Assembly (NCBI GenBank): GCA_036395115.1
Contig: DASWDU010000036.1
Span: forward strand, 1 to 49,663
Length of the DNA stretch: 49,663 bases
From: Thermoplasmata archaeon
Lineage (GTDB): Archaea > Thermoplasmatota > Thermoplasmata > RBG-16-68-12
Direction of reading: 5' to 3'
A model generated the notes under the pieces. The model was given only the letters and a program-made list of their open reading frames with translations. It did no database searches and was not told where the DNA came from. Of this stretch, positions 16,146 through 24,850 are shown one piece after another. Both the position numbers and the translations under genes were made by a program. The first letter of the stretch is position 1; each line of letters begins with the position of its first letter.

Positions 16146-16376
16146 ATGAAGGCGTTTCGGATCAGCGGCCGCTTCCGCATGGGGCGTGCATGGCAGGCGT
16201 ACGCGAAGGAGATCGCCGCCGCGGACGAGGCGGCCGCCCGAGAGAAGCTCCTGTCGGTCCTCGGGAGCCAGCACGGCGTGCCGCGGAAGTACATCGCGAT
16301 CCAGACGGTCGAGGAGGTCCCGGCCGACGGGCTGACGGACCCCGCGGTCCGGTACGCCGTCGAGGGGGGCCCGTGA
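16146..16376 (+). CDS. rpl18a: Large-subunit ribosomal protein L18Ae (LX)
   Basis: A 76-residue protein whose start MKAFRISGRFRMG, central AKEIAAADEAAAREKLLS and KYIAIQTVEEV fit the short archaeal L18Ae/LX family of the 50S subunit. The frame opens at 16131, but the ATG at 16146 gives the conserved N-terminus and fits the promoter spacing. It is first in an operon with prefoldin alpha, ftsY and a PIN-domain gene, a gene order common in archaea that couples ribosome, chaperone and targeting functions. Confidence 0.9.
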   Translation: MKAFRISGRFRMGRAWQAYAKEIAAADEAAAREKLLSVLGSQHGVPRKYIAIQTVEEVPADGLTDPAVRYAVEGGP

Positions 16377-16819
16377 GCGGCTCCGAGGCGGACCTGCGTC
16401 GTGGGATGGCGGTGCTCGACCAGTTCCGCGAGCAGATCGAGGCGCTCGGCCAGCAGCAGTCGATCATCCGAATCTCGCTCGAGGAGCACATGCGCGCGCG
16501 GGAGACCCTCTCCCGCTACGAGGACGCGGGCAAGGGCGCGGAGGTGCTCGTGCCCGTCGGCGCGAACTCGTTCCTCGTCGCCGAGTCGAGGGACGTCACG
16601 AAGGCGTTCGTCTCGATCGGCTCGGACCTCGTGGTCTACGACGACATCGCGACGCAAATCGAGCGGCTCGACGGGCGCATCCGGTCGATCACGGACGCGG
16701 CGAACGCGGTCGGCCAGCGCCTCGCGGAGCTGCAGCGGCGCGCGGAGGCCCAGGGCGAGGCGGTGCAAGACCTGTACGAGCGCCTGCAGGGGCAGGCCGG
16801 GTCGGGCGAGCGGAGCTAG
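16373..16819 (+). CDS. pfdA: Prefoldin alpha subunit
   Basis: A 148-residue protein of the archaeal prefoldin alpha (GimC) family, which forms a hexamer with beta subunits and hands unfolded proteins to the thermosome. Two long coiled-coil helices flank a central hairpin region with VLVPVGANSFLVAE and DVTKAFVSIGSDLVVY. The GTG at 16373 overlaps the L18Ae stop codon (GTGA), implying translational coupling, and the following ftsY ATG abuts its stop. Confidence 0.92.
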   Translation: MSGSEADLRRGMAVLDQFREQIEALGQQQSIIRISLEEHMRARETLSRYEDAGKGAEVLVPVGANSFLVAESRDVTKAFVSIGSDLVVYDDIATQIERLDGRIRSITDAANAVGQRLAELQRRAEAQGEAVQDLYERLQGQAGSGERS

Positions 16820-17752
16820 ATGTTCAAGGGGCTCCGGGAGCGGCTCGCGGGCGTGCAGGAGAAGGCGGACGCCGAGGCCGCGCCCGCCGCAATCGGCGAC
16901 GCCGGCCGCAAGATCAACGAGGAGAAACTCGAAGAGGTCCTCTACGACCTGGAGATCGCCCTCCTGGAATCGGACGTGGCGTTCCCCGTGGCCAAGGAGA
17001 TCGTGGACCGCCTCGCCGACGACCTGGCGGGCAAGCGGGTCGCGCGGGACGCGTCCCTCGCGGACGCCGTGGGGGCCGCGTTGCGCGACGCCCTCACGCA
17101 CGTGCTGAGCGTCCCGCCGATCGACTTCTTCGGCCTCATCGAGCGAGGCCCACGGCCGTTCGTCGTCATGTTCGTCGGGGTGAACGGCACGGGGAAGACG
17201 ACGACGATCGCCAAGCTCGCGTACCACATCCAGAAGAAGGGCTACACCTGCGTCGTGGCTGCCGCGGACACGTTCCGCGCGGGGGCGATCGAGCAGCTCG
17301 AGAAGCACGCCGAGGCGGTCGGCTTCAAGCTCATCAAGCACAAGGCCGGCGCCGACCCCGCGGCCGTCGCGTTCGACGCGGTCGAGCACGCGCGGGCGCG
17401 CTCGAAGGACGTCGTCCTCATCGACACGGCGGGCCGCATGCAGACGAACCAGAACCTGATGGACCAGATGAAGAAGATCAAGCGGGTGACGAACCCGAAC
17501 TTGGTCCTGTACATCGGGGACGCCCTCGCAGGCAACGACGCGATCGAGCAGGCGAAGCAGTTCCACGAGGCCGTCGGCCTGGACGGCATCGTCCTGACGA
17601 AGCTCGACGCGGACGCGAAAGGCGGCGCGGCGCTCTCGATGGCGCGGACGATCGGCAAGCCCGTCGTCTTCGTGAACCTCGGGCAGACGTACGAGGACAT
17701 CAAGCGATTCAACGTGAAGTGGATGGTCGACCGGCTCCTCGCGGAGGGCTAG
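16820..17752 (+). CDS. ftsY: Signal recognition particle receptor FtsY
   Basis: A 310-residue SRP-family GTPase. A short charged N-terminus and an N-domain four-helix bundle lead into the G-domain with P-loop GVNGTGKT (120-127), DTFRAGA (the DTFR motif), DTAGRMQTN (switch II region near 200) and TKLDADAKGG (the TKLD G4 motif). It docks SRP-ribosome complexes at the membrane. It lacks the long acidic N-terminal extension of E. coli FtsY, as usual in archaea. The ATG directly follows the pfdA stop and the next gene starts two bases after its own stop. Confidence 0.95.
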   Translation: MFKGLRERLAGVQEKADAEAAPAAIGDAGRKINEEKLEEVLYDLEIALLESDVAFPVAKEIVDRLADDLAGKRVARDASLADAVGAALRDALTHVLSVPPIDFFGLIERGPRPFVVMFVGVNGTGKTTTIAKLAYHIQKKGYTCVVAAADTFRAGAIEQLEKHAEAVGFKLIKHKAGADPAAVAFDAVEHARARSKDVVLIDTAGRMQTNQNLMDQMKKIKRVTNPNLVLYIGDALAGNDAIEQAKQFHEAVGLDGIVLTKLDADAKGGAALSMARTIGKPVVFVNLGQTYEDIKRFNVKWMVDRLLAEG

Positions 17753-17753
17753 G

Positions 17754-18842
17754 GTGACGTTCCGGGAGCTCCTCGAGATGGGCCAGATCGCGGAGTTCCC
17801 GACGATGCAGCTCGCCCTCGGGGCGATCAAAGGCCGCGTCGACCGCATGACGGTCAAGTCGCTCGGCCCCGGTTCGAAGGAGGAGTACCCGATCGTCGAC
17901 ATCGTCGGGTCGCCGACGGACTACCGGCTCAAGGTGCTCGAGAGCAATCCCGATTACCTGGACTGGCTGAACTCGTCCCTGCTGAGCGCGGGCATCGTCG
18001 AGCCGATCGGGCTCAGCGCGATCGCGCGACGCCTCGCGGAATACGAGGACATCATCGTCGGCATCGACACGAACGTGCTGTACGCGTGCATCCTCGGGGA
18101 GCATCTTCTGGACGAGTTCTCCCGCATCCATCCGCGGCCGTACCGGGAGAGCGTGAACTGGATCCTCCTCGTCATCCCCGGCGTCGTGATGAAGGAACTC
18201 GAGAACTCCGCCAACATGCGGAAGGGGAACCGCCTCTCCCACGCGGGCCGTCGCGGGTACCGCGCCTTGCAGGAGATCACGACGCTCAAACGGACGGAAG
18301 GGTTCCAGGGCCTCAGCGTCCTCGTCGTCGGAGCGACGAACCCGGAGCAGCTGCACCTCTCGCCCGACGGCCTGACGATCCTGAACGCGGACTCGATGAT
18401 CCGCGACCAGTTCAAGGCGTTCCTCCGCGGCATCGACTTCCGGAAGGGGATCTTCTTCCTCACGCTCGACAAGACGAACGCCTCCCTCGCCGCGGCGGAG
18501 GGCCTCACGGCGATTCGCATCCAGCACCCCCGGAGGCTGCGGAAGGGGGACGAACTCTCGATGGCGCCCGAGGAGTCGATCCTCCTGGGACGGCTCGTGT
18601 ACGAGCTCGCAATCGAGTTCGGGACGATCCGGGTGGCGTGGGACGACCGCGGGGCGCACTTCATCGACCTGGAAGGCGCATGGCCCTGGAAGTCGATGGA
18701 GCACTGGGAAGCGTCCGAGCTGCTGTGCTCCGAGCTCGACCCGGGGTTCCACAAGGCCCTGAGCCGCTACGTGGACGGGAGCTTCGATCCGCGGCGCTTC
18801 GTGCGCGAGTGGGAGAAGCTCCGCGACGTCCTCGAAGAGTGA
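17754..18842 (+). CDS. PIN-domain nuclease-like protein
   Basis: A 362-residue protein, last gene of the L18Ae operon. The middle part has the PIN-fold pattern: IIVGIDTNVLYACI (first catalytic Asp) near residue 103, VVMKELENSAN (Glu) near 144, NADSMIRDQ (Asp) near 213 and FFLTLDKTNASLA (Asp) near 240, so all four acidic positions of an Mg-dependent RNase site seem to be present. About 100 N-terminal and 110 C-terminal residues are unassigned. The size and operon position differ from small VapC toxins, and no antitoxin-like gene adjoins it, so a housekeeping role in RNA processing or decay is more likely. The GTG at 17754 is two bases after the ftsY stop. Confidence 0.75.
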   Translation: MTFRELLEMGQIAEFPTMQLALGAIKGRVDRMTVKSLGPGSKEEYPIVDIVGSPTDYRLKVLESNPDYLDWLNSSLLSAGIVEPIGLSAIARRLAEYEDIIVGIDTNVLYACILGEHLLDEFSRIHPRPYRESVNWILLVIPGVVMKELENSANMRKGNRLSHAGRRGYRALQEITTLKRTEGFQGLSVLVVGATNPEQLHLSPDGLTILNADSMIRDQFKAFLRGIDFRKGIFFLTLDKTNASLAAAEGLTAIRIQHPRRLRKGDELSMAPEESILLGRLVYELAIEFGTIRVAWDDRGAHFIDLEGAWPWKSMEHWEASELLCSELDPGFHKALSRYVDGSFDPRRFVREWEKLRDVLEE

Positions 18843-19532
18843 TCAGCCGGACCCGGGCATCCACCCGAACCGCTTCCGGACGAGCCAGACGAAGTTGCGG
18901 GTCGCGTCATTCACGCTTCGGATCTTCTTTGAGCCGACCCGGGGCCGGTAGTCGATCGGCACCTCGACGAGGCGGAACCCGCGGCGGATCACCTCGACCT
19001 TGAGCTCCTCCGAGAACGCCATCCCGTCGTGGACGACCCCCAGGTGAGGCAGGATCTCTCGCCGGAACGCCCACATCCCGGACTGGGAGTCGCGAAGCGG
19101 GTGACGATACAGCACGCGGAACGCCACGTTGAGGATCGCGTTCCCGACGCGGTGCATGCCGGTCATCGCGCCGTCCGGGAGACGGGTCATCCGGTCCGCG
19201 GACACGAAGTCCGCGCGACCCTCCTTGAGGAGGGCGAGGAAGTGCGGGAACCGATCCGCGGGATACGTCAGGTCCGCGTCGAGCGCCGCGACGAACGTCC
19301 CGCGGGCCTCCGCGAAGCCCGTCTTGTACGCCCGGCCGTACCCTCGGAGCGGCTGTCCGACGACCCGCGCGCCGTTCGACCTCGCGATCTCGTTCGTCCG
19401 GTCCCGCGACTCCGTGTCGACGGTCAGGATCTCGAAGTCCCATCCTTTGAGGGCCGCCCGGACCTCTTGGAGGACCGCGCCGATCGAGGCTTCCTCGTTC
19501 ATCGTCGGGATGACGACGGAAACCTCGGGCAT
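18843..19532 (-). CDS. Family 2 glycosyltransferase, dolichyl-phosphate mannose synthase-like
   Basis: A 229-residue GT-A enzyme. It shows VSVVIPTMNEEASIG at the N-terminus, the LTVDTESRDRTNEI segment, the donor-metal motif ALDADLTYPAD near residue 85, and DSQSGMWAFRRE, typical of DPM1/DPG synthase-type enzymes that load dolichyl phosphate. It has no membrane anchor. A likely role is making a lipid-linked sugar for N-glycan or exopolysaccharide assembly. A TATA-like CTTATCC sits 25-30 bases upstream (19556-19562, reverse strand). It is convergent with the PIN-domain gene. Confidence 0.88.
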   Translation of the reverse strand: MPEVSVVIPTMNEEASIGAVLQEVRAALKGWDFEILTVDTESRDRTNEIARSNGARVVGQPLRGYGRAYKTGFAEARGTFVAALDADLTYPADRFPHFLALLKEGRADFVSADRMTRLPDGAMTGMHRVGNAILNVAFRVLYRHPLRDSQSGMWAFRREILPHLGVVHDGMAFSEELKVEVIRRGFRLVEVPIDYRPRVGSKKIRSVNDATRNFVWLVRKRFGWMPGSG

Positions 19533-19571
19533 CGGCGCGCCATGCTGGGAATTCCGGATAAGGGTTTCCGC

Positions 19572-20354
19572 TCAAGTGGGAAGGGGCTTTCCGAACGCCT
19601 TGTACCCGACGTATCCGAGCAGGGCCGCACCCAGGCGGAGCAGCGACCAGAACGTCGCCTCGCGCCGCATCATCTCGAACGGACGGTAGTGACGCCAGAG
19701 GGCGCCGTGCTTCAGCGTGAGCTGCTTGCGACCCGCGCCGTTCCACAGCGCCTGGCGGAGGAAGTCGAACATCGAATCGCGCGTGCGGTGGTACACGACC
19801 GCGTTCGCGCGGAATCCGATCGGGTGGCCCGACCGGACCGCCCGCAAGTTGAGGTCGATATCCTCGGCGGTCACGAACCACTCGTCGAACCCGCCGATCT
19901 CGACGAGGACGGACTTGCGGTACGCGAGATTCGAGGACGGATACGTGACGTCCGTCCCGCCGACGATCAGCTCGACCCGCTCGAGTTCTTCGAACGGCCG
20001 GTACCCGATTTGGATCGTCCGCCCTGCGACGACGTCGTGGGAGCGCAAGCCCTCGCGGATCTCCTTGAGCCAGAACGGGTTGGCGATCGCGTCGCCGTCG
20101 ATGAAAGCGACCGCCTCGCCGCGGGCCTTCGCGATCCCGAGGTTGCGCCCCGTACCGCGGGTGCCTCCCTGGCCGAACAGCCGCACCGTGTCGTAGTTCT
20201 TCTCGTACCCGCGGACGATGTCCCGCGTCGCGTCCGTGCTGTCCGAGTCGACCACGAGGATCTCGAACGGCGGCTCCTGCGTCACCAAGCTGTCCAGCAG
20301 AGCGGAGATGTTCCGCGCCTCGTTCCGGACGGTCGTGACGACGGAGATGCGCAA
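19572..20354 (-). CDS. Family 2 glycosyltransferase with C-terminal membrane-proximal helix
   Basis: A 260-residue GT2 enzyme starting with RISVVTTVRNEARNIS, followed by ILVVDSDSTDATRD, AVAFIDGDAIANPFW (the DxD-type motif) near residue 92 and VTAEDIDLNLRAVRSG, the ED acceptor-side catalytic motif. A hydrophobic C-terminus suggests membrane association. The start codon is a TTG at 20354; no better codon lies nearby. It is transcribed towards the previous gene and divergent from the WecB-type epimerase, sharing the AT-richer intergenic region 20355-20452. Confidence 0.88.
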   Translation of the reverse strand: MRISVVTTVRNEARNISALLDSLVTQEPPFEILVVDSDSTDATRDIVRGYEKNYDTVRLFGQGGTRGTGRNLGIAKARGEAVAFIDGDAIANPFWLKEIREGLRSHDVVAGRTIQIGYRPFEELERVELIVGGTDVTYPSSNLAYRKSVLVEIGGFDEWFVTAEDIDLNLRAVRSGHPIGFRANAVVYHRTRDSMFDFLRQALWNGAGRKQLTLKHGALWRHYRPFEMMRREATFWSLLRLGAALLGYVGYKAFGKPLPT

Positions 20355-20415
20355 CGTCCGTCGTAACCTCCGTCTCGATAAGATGGTTTCGGGATTGCGC
20401 GGTCCCGAGGCGACC

Positions 20416-20423
20416 TTTAATAT
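20416..20423 (+). promoter_or_regulatory. TATA-like box of wecB
   Basis: TTTAATAT lies 30-37 bases before the ATG at 20453, the best promoter match in the divergent region. Confidence 0.5.
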
Positions 20424-20452
20424 CGTCTCTCGAATACTCGCGCGTCCTGACC

Positions 20453-21541
20453 ATGGGCCGCATCGTCACGATCATCGGAACTCGGCCGGAGATCATCAAG
20501 ATGGCCCCGGTGGTCAAGGCGTTGGACGGCCTGTCGCACGAGCACATCCTCGTCCACTCGGGCCAGCACTACGACCTGATGATGGACCGGGTCTTCTTTC
20601 GCGACATGAAGTTGCGGGAGCCGGACCGCCAGTTCGAGTTGAAGGACCAACCGCCCCACCTCCAGGTCGCGACGACGATGCGGCAGATCGCCGGCGTCAC
20701 GGAAGACGCGGACCTCGTCATCGTTCACGGCGATACGAACACGACCCTTGCAGGTGCGCTCCTCGCGAACAAGCAGGGCCGCCGTCTTGCCCACGTCGAG
20801 GCGGGCATCCGGTCGTTCGACCGTTCGATGCCGGAGGAAATCAACCGAACCGTCGCGGACCACCTGTCGAACCATCTCTTCGCGCCGACCCCGGTATCGC
20901 GGCAGAACCTCGAGCGCGAGAACGTGCGCGACGGGGTCCATGTCGTCGGGAACAGCGTCATCGACGCGCTCGTCGAGAACGCGCCGATCGCGGAGAAGCG
21001 ATCCGACATCCTGACACGACTCGGCCTCGAGCCGCGAGGGTACCTCGTCCTGACGTTCCACCGCCAAGAGAACGTCGATTCGAGAGAGCGGCTTGCGGTG
21101 GCGCTCGATGCCTTCGATGCCGCCGCAACCGAGGCGGATCGTCCGATCGTATTTCCGATCCATCCGCGCACCGCGAAGCGGTTGCGGGAATTCGGACTCG
21201 AGAAGCGCGCCGCGTCGATGAAGGCCTTGCGCCAAATCGAACCGACGGGCTACCTCGACATGCTCCTCCTCGAAAAGGAAGCGGCGCTCGTGATGACGGA
21301 CTCCGGCGGACTGCAGGAGGAGAGCTGCTTCTTCCGGGTGCCGTGCGTGACGTTGCGCGCCAACACAGAACGGCCCGAAACCCTCGAAATCGGCTCCAAC
21401 GCGCTGGCGGGGACGGAGCCCGAGCGCGTCCGAGATGCCGTGCGGCAGCAGCTCGACCGAAGGCGCGAATGGCCGAATCCGTACGGCGACGGGACGACCT
21501 CCCGCAAGATCGCCTCCATCGTGGATGAAGCGTTGGGATGA
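20453..21541 (+). CDS. wecB: UDP-N-acetylglucosamine 2-epimerase (WecB type)
   Basis: A 362-residue non-hydrolysing epimerase converting UDP-GlcNAc to UDP-ManNAc. Motifs are GTRPEIIKMAPVV, HSGQHYD, HGDTNTTLAGAL, HVEAGIRSFDRSMPEEINR, TDSGGLQEES and TLRANTERPETLEIGSN. The NTERPE version is the classical WecB one and differs from the RDETEW version of the paralogue at 2022-3083, so the two probably act on different substrates. The ATG at 20453 is supported by an upstream TATA-like box. The GT4 gene starts four bases after its stop, so the two are probably co-transcribed. Confidence 0.93.
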   Translation: MGRIVTIIGTRPEIIKMAPVVKALDGLSHEHILVHSGQHYDLMMDRVFFRDMKLREPDRQFELKDQPPHLQVATTMRQIAGVTEDADLVIVHGDTNTTLAGALLANKQGRRLAHVEAGIRSFDRSMPEEINRTVADHLSNHLFAPTPVSRQNLERENVRDGVHVVGNSVIDALVENAPIAEKRSDILTRLGLEPRGYLVLTFHRQENVDSRERLAVALDAFDAAATEADRPIVFPIHPRTAKRLREFGLEKRAASMKALRQIEPTGYLDMLLLEKEAALVMTDSGGLQEESCFFRVPCVTLRANTERPETLEIGSNALAGTEPERVRDAVRQQLDRRREWPNPYGDGTTSRKIASIVDEALG

Positions 21542-21545
21542 CGCG

Positions 21546-22691
21546 ATGGGGGCCCGCGTCGTCTTCCTACGATCCAAAAGCCCGGCAGGAATCGAGCCCC
21601 GTCTCGCGAAGGAAGCGGGAACTTTGGCGCGCGCGGGCTATGAGGTCCACGCGGTCCTCTGGGACCGCACGTGTTCCCACGCGGCCGAGGAGGTCGACGA
21701 CGGTATTCGGATCCATCGATACCGGCTGGCCGCCCCGGAGGGGACGCCCGGACTCGCGGTAAGACTGCCGCGGTGGCAATGGTTCGCCCTACGCAAGACT
21801 TGCCGCCTCCGGCCGGACGTCGTCCACGGCGTCGACCTTGATACGGCTTGGGCGGCCCGCGCGGCGGCGCGCTTCACGGGGGCGATGCTTGTGTATGACG
21901 TCTTCGACTTCTATGCCGACATGATCACCGCCGAGGTGCCGTCGAAGCTCCGCGAGCGGCTCGCGAGCGCGGAGCGTCGGATGATCGAACGGGCCGACCT
22001 CGTCATCGTTCCGGACCTCCGCCGGCAGGCGCAGTTCCGCGGCGCGCGTCCGAGGCGGATCGTCGAGATCATGAACGTCCCCGTGGACCAACATCCCCAG
22101 GTCGGGGCGGCGCCCGACTTCACTCTCTTCTACGGCGGCATGATTGCGAAGGACCGCGGGCTCGTCGACCTCCTCGCCGCGTGCGAATCGACGGGAGCGA
22201 AGTTCATCGTCGCCGGCCACGGCCCTGACGAGGCCGCGTTGCTCCCGCTCCTGGAGACGTCGCCCGCGTGTATGTTCCTCGGCACGATCCCCTACGAGGA
22301 AGTCCTGAGGCAGACCGCCGCCGCGCACGCCGTCGCGGCCCTGTACGATCCGGGGGTGCCGAACAACCGCTACGCCGCCCCGAATAAGGTGTTCGAGGCG
22401 ATGATGTGCGCGAAGCCCGTGATCACATCCAGCGGCACGGCGATCGCGGACCTCGTGCGTACCGTCGGTTGCGGCGTCGTCGTGCCGTACGGGGACCGGC
22501 CCTCGCTGCAACGGGCGCTCGAGGGGCTCATGCTCTCGCCGGACGAATGCGAGCGGATGGGCTCCCGCGGACGCGCCGCGTTCGAGTCCGGGTATCGGTG
22601 GGAAGCGATGGAGGCCCGCTTGCTCGGTGCCTACGGATCGCTGCTCGGATCGGCCGCGACGGAGGCTCCGGGTCGCCCCGCAATCGGATGA
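21546..22691 (+). CDS. Family 4 glycosyltransferase
   Basis: A 381-residue GT-B enzyme. The N-terminal acceptor domain starts VVFLRSKSPAGIEPRLAKEA; the C-terminal donor domain has YGGMIAKDRGLVDLL, VAGHGPDE and the nucleotide-sugar site NNRYAAPNKVFEAMMCAKPVI, with the conserved Glu of the E(x7)E motif. It probably adds a sugar from a nucleotide donor during glycan assembly. The frame is open from 21435, but the ATG at 21546, directly after wecB, gives the family N-terminus. Its last 61 bases overlap the convergent GT2 gene. Confidence 0.88.
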   Translation: MGARVVFLRSKSPAGIEPRLAKEAGTLARAGYEVHAVLWDRTCSHAAEEVDDGIRIHRYRLAAPEGTPGLAVRLPRWQWFALRKTCRLRPDVVHGVDLDTAWAARAAARFTGAMLVYDVFDFYADMITAEVPSKLRERLASAERRMIERADLVIVPDLRRQAQFRGARPRRIVEIMNVPVDQHPQVGAAPDFTLFYGGMIAKDRGLVDLLAACESTGAKFIVAGHGPDEAALLPLLETSPACMFLGTIPYEEVLRQTAAAHAVAALYDPGVPNNRYAAPNKVFEAMMCAKPVITSSGTAIADLVRTVGCGVVVPYGDRPSLQRALEGLMLSPDECERMGSRGRAAFESGYRWEAMEARLLGAYGSLLGSAATEAPGRPAIG

Positions 22692-23602
22692 GCCCGACCC
22701 TCTGCGTAGCCAACCATCTGGGCCAGGTCCACGGCGAGCGCGACGACGATCGAATAGGGCATCTGCGCCGAGAGACGGGCTTGCAAGACCTTCCGGATTC
22801 GATATACGACATACGCCATCGCGCCGGCGATGAGCGGAATCCAAGCGAGCGGCCACCAGAACCCGAGGACCACCAAGACGAAGCCCACTCCGTAGGCGCC
22901 GTACAGATGGGCGTAGTGCGTCTGCGGCGCGCCCAGGAGCCGCGCGCGGCCGTCCGAATACGCGTACTGGCGGTACGTTCGGAAGGCCTCGCGCACATTC
23001 GACGACGTCCAGCAGCGGACGACCGCCGAGGGTTCGAAGACGAACCGCAGCCCGGCCCGGCGCATCGCGAGGACGAGATAGGTGTCCTCCGCCATGTCGA
23101 GTCGTTCCTCGTACCCGCGGACGCGCTCCCACGCCGCCCGTGTGAAGGCGATGCTCCGGGATGCCGGGACGAACGAATCCGTGTCGATCTGCTCAAGGGA
23201 GTACAAGGTCATGAGCCCCATCGCTCGCTCCCGAGCAGTGTCCGCAATCGGCTCGTACCAGCCCGCCACGACGTCGGCCTCGCCGCGTTCCAGCGGGCCG
23301 ACGATCCGTTCGAACCATTGCGGCTCGAGCACATTGACGTCGGTCACCGCAATCGCGTCCGCGTCGGCGAGCCGGATCGCCGCATTCCGGCCGCGAGACC
23401 GGTTCCCCTGTACGAGCTCCCAGCGGAACGCGAGGTGCGTGGACGACGCGAAGTCCTGCAGTACGTCCTGCGTGCCGTCCGTCGAGCCGCCGTCCGTAAT
23501 GACGACGACGTCCGGGTGACGGCTCTGGGCCTCAACCGAGGCGAGGAATTCTCGAACGTGGAGAAGCTCGTTGAGGACCGTAGCGATGATCGCCGATCGC
23601 AC
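22631..23602 (-). CDS. Family 2 glycosyltransferase with C-terminal membrane helices
   Basis: A 323-residue GT2 protein. The catalytic domain has SAIIATVLNELLHVREFL, VVITDGGSTDGTQD, AIAVTDVNVLEPQW (the DxN variant of the DxD motif) and DMAEDTYLVLAMRRAG (the ED motif). Two to three membrane segments follow from about residue 240 (YGVGFVLVVLGFWWPLAWIPLIAGAMAYVVY). It is probably a membrane-bound enzyme elongating a lipid-linked glycan. A TATA-like box TTTAAGC lies at 23624-23630. It overlaps the GT4 gene tail-to-tail by 61 bases, unusually long for convergent genes. Confidence 0.87.
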   Translation of the reverse strand: MRSAIIATVLNELLHVREFLASVEAQSRHPDVVVITDGGSTDGTQDVLQDFASSTHLAFRWELVQGNRSRGRNAAIRLADADAIAVTDVNVLEPQWFERIVGPLERGEADVVAGWYEPIADTARERAMGLMTLYSLEQIDTDSFVPASRSIAFTRAAWERVRGYEERLDMAEDTYLVLAMRRAGLRFVFEPSAVVRCWTSSNVREAFRTYRQYAYSDGRARLLGAPQTHYAHLYGAYGVGFVLVVLGFWWPLAWIPLIAGAMAYVVYRIRKVLQARLSAQMPYSIVVALAVDLAQMVGYAEGRAHPIAGRPGASVAADPSSDP

Positions 23603-23623
23603 GCCGGGTGATTTCTCCCGGTC

Positions 23624-23630
23624 GCTTAAA
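23624..23630 (-). promoter_or_regulatory. TATA-like box of the GT2 gene
   Basis: The reverse strand reads TTTAAGC, 22-28 bases before the ATG at 23602. Confidence 0.4.
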
Positions 23631-23677
23631 CGGTTCGTCTCGATACCCTCAAGTGAGGTCGGCCCGGTCCGGTTTCC

Positions 23678-24850
23678 GTGGGCTCCCGGAAGGCGGTCTT
23701 CCTTCTCCAGACGGACCCGTGGGTCCCGAAGCCCGTGCTGAGGGCGTTGCGGGAGGCGGAATCTCTGAAACGAGCGGACTGGGACGTCTCGTTCGTCTCA
23801 TGGATCAAGGATGCGTCCTCGCCCACCGGCGCGGAGACCGCGTTCCCGACCAAACGGGTGCACAGCCCGGTGCCGACGCTCGGGACCTCGTTCGTGCGCC
23901 GGGCGCTCGCGTACATGCGTGTGTCGTCGCGATTGCGCGATGCGGCGCTGAGCGATTCCCCGGATCTGATTGTCGCGCACGACTTCGAGGTCCTCTCCGC
24001 AGCCGTCTCGGCAGGCCGACGCAAGGGCGTCCCGATCATCTACGACAGTCACGAGGACTGGCCCGAGCTCATCGCAGAGAACTCCCCCTGGGAGGCGCAG
24101 ATCGCGAGAGTTCAGGAGCGGCGGCTGTGTCGTGCCGTGGCCCACGTCCTGACCGTCAGCGATCCGATCGCCGCCAAGTTCCGCGAGCGGGGAACCCCAA
24201 CGACCGTCCTCTACAACGCCCGTCCCTCTTCGGAGGTCGTGTTGGCGGGCCGCGACGCGAGCAGGTCGGGCTTCGGATACGCTCCGGGGGACTTCGTCGT
24301 CGGATTCGCAGGCGCGTTCGGGGCTGGGCGAGGCCTCGATGTCCTCCTCGAGGCCCTGTCGACCCTGCCGACTCCTGTGAAGGGGCTCCTCGTTGGCGGC
24401 CCGGAGGAGGAAGCGCGACGCCTGCGAGCGCGTGCGGAGACGCTCGGGCTTCAAAATCGCGTTCGAGTCTACGGATATCAATCGTTTGGTGAACTGAGTG
24501 CCTTCTACGCCAGCATGGACCTCGGAGCGATCCTGCTCGACCGCCGACCGAACCACGAGCGGGCGCTGCCGAACAAATTGTTCGACTACATGGCGCACGG
24601 CGTGCCCGTGCTCGTCCCAGCCTACCCGGCGATGAGTGCCGTCGTACGCGATTCGAGTGGCGGCACGAGGATTGATTCCGTAGATGTGGAGCATGTCACG
24701 ACCGCTCTCCACGAGTGGTCGAATCGCCGGTCGGAGCTCATCGCGCTCGGGATTCGGGGCCGAGAGGCATACCTGGCCCGATACTGCTGGGAGCGGCAAC
24801 AGGCGACTTTTCTCGGCATCATCGATGGCTTGCCCGGGAGTCGTCGATGA
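23678..24850 (+). CDS. Family 4 glycosyltransferase
   Basis: A 390-residue GT-B enzyme: KAVFLLQTDPWVPKPVLRAL at the start, IIYDSHEDWPEL in the acceptor domain, then VGFAGAFGAGRGLDVLLEAL, LLVGGPEEEARRL and the donor-site segment NHERALPNKLFDYMAHGVPVL. It starts with a GTG at 23678, divergent from the GT2 gene, and overlaps the next GT4 by ATGA, so it heads a run of four overlapping or adjacent genes. The donor and acceptor sugars cannot be read from sequence. Confidence 0.87.
   Translation: MGSRKAVFLLQTDPWVPKPVLRALREAESLKRADWDVSFVSWIKDASSPTGAETAFPTKRVHSPVPTLGTSFVRRALAYMRVSSRLRDAALSDSPDLIVAHDFEVLSAAVSAGRRKGVPIIYDSHEDWPELIAENSPWEAQIARVQERRLCRAVAHVLTVSDPIAAKFRERGTPTTVLYNARPSSEVVLAGRDASRSGFGYAPGDFVVGFAGAFGAGRGLDVLLEALSTLPTPVKGLLVGGPEEEARRLRARAETLGLQNRVRVYGYQSFGELSAFYASMDLGAILLDRRPNHERALPNKLFDYMAHGVPVLVPAYPAMSAVVRDSSGGTRIDSVDVEHVTTALHEWSNRRSELIALGIRGREAYLARYCWERQQATFLGIIDGLPGSRR

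Noticed and set aside
17754-18842. VapC-type toxin of a toxin-antitoxin pair
   Set aside because: The protein is more than twice the size of VapC, sits in a housekeeping operon and has no small antitoxin gene next to it.
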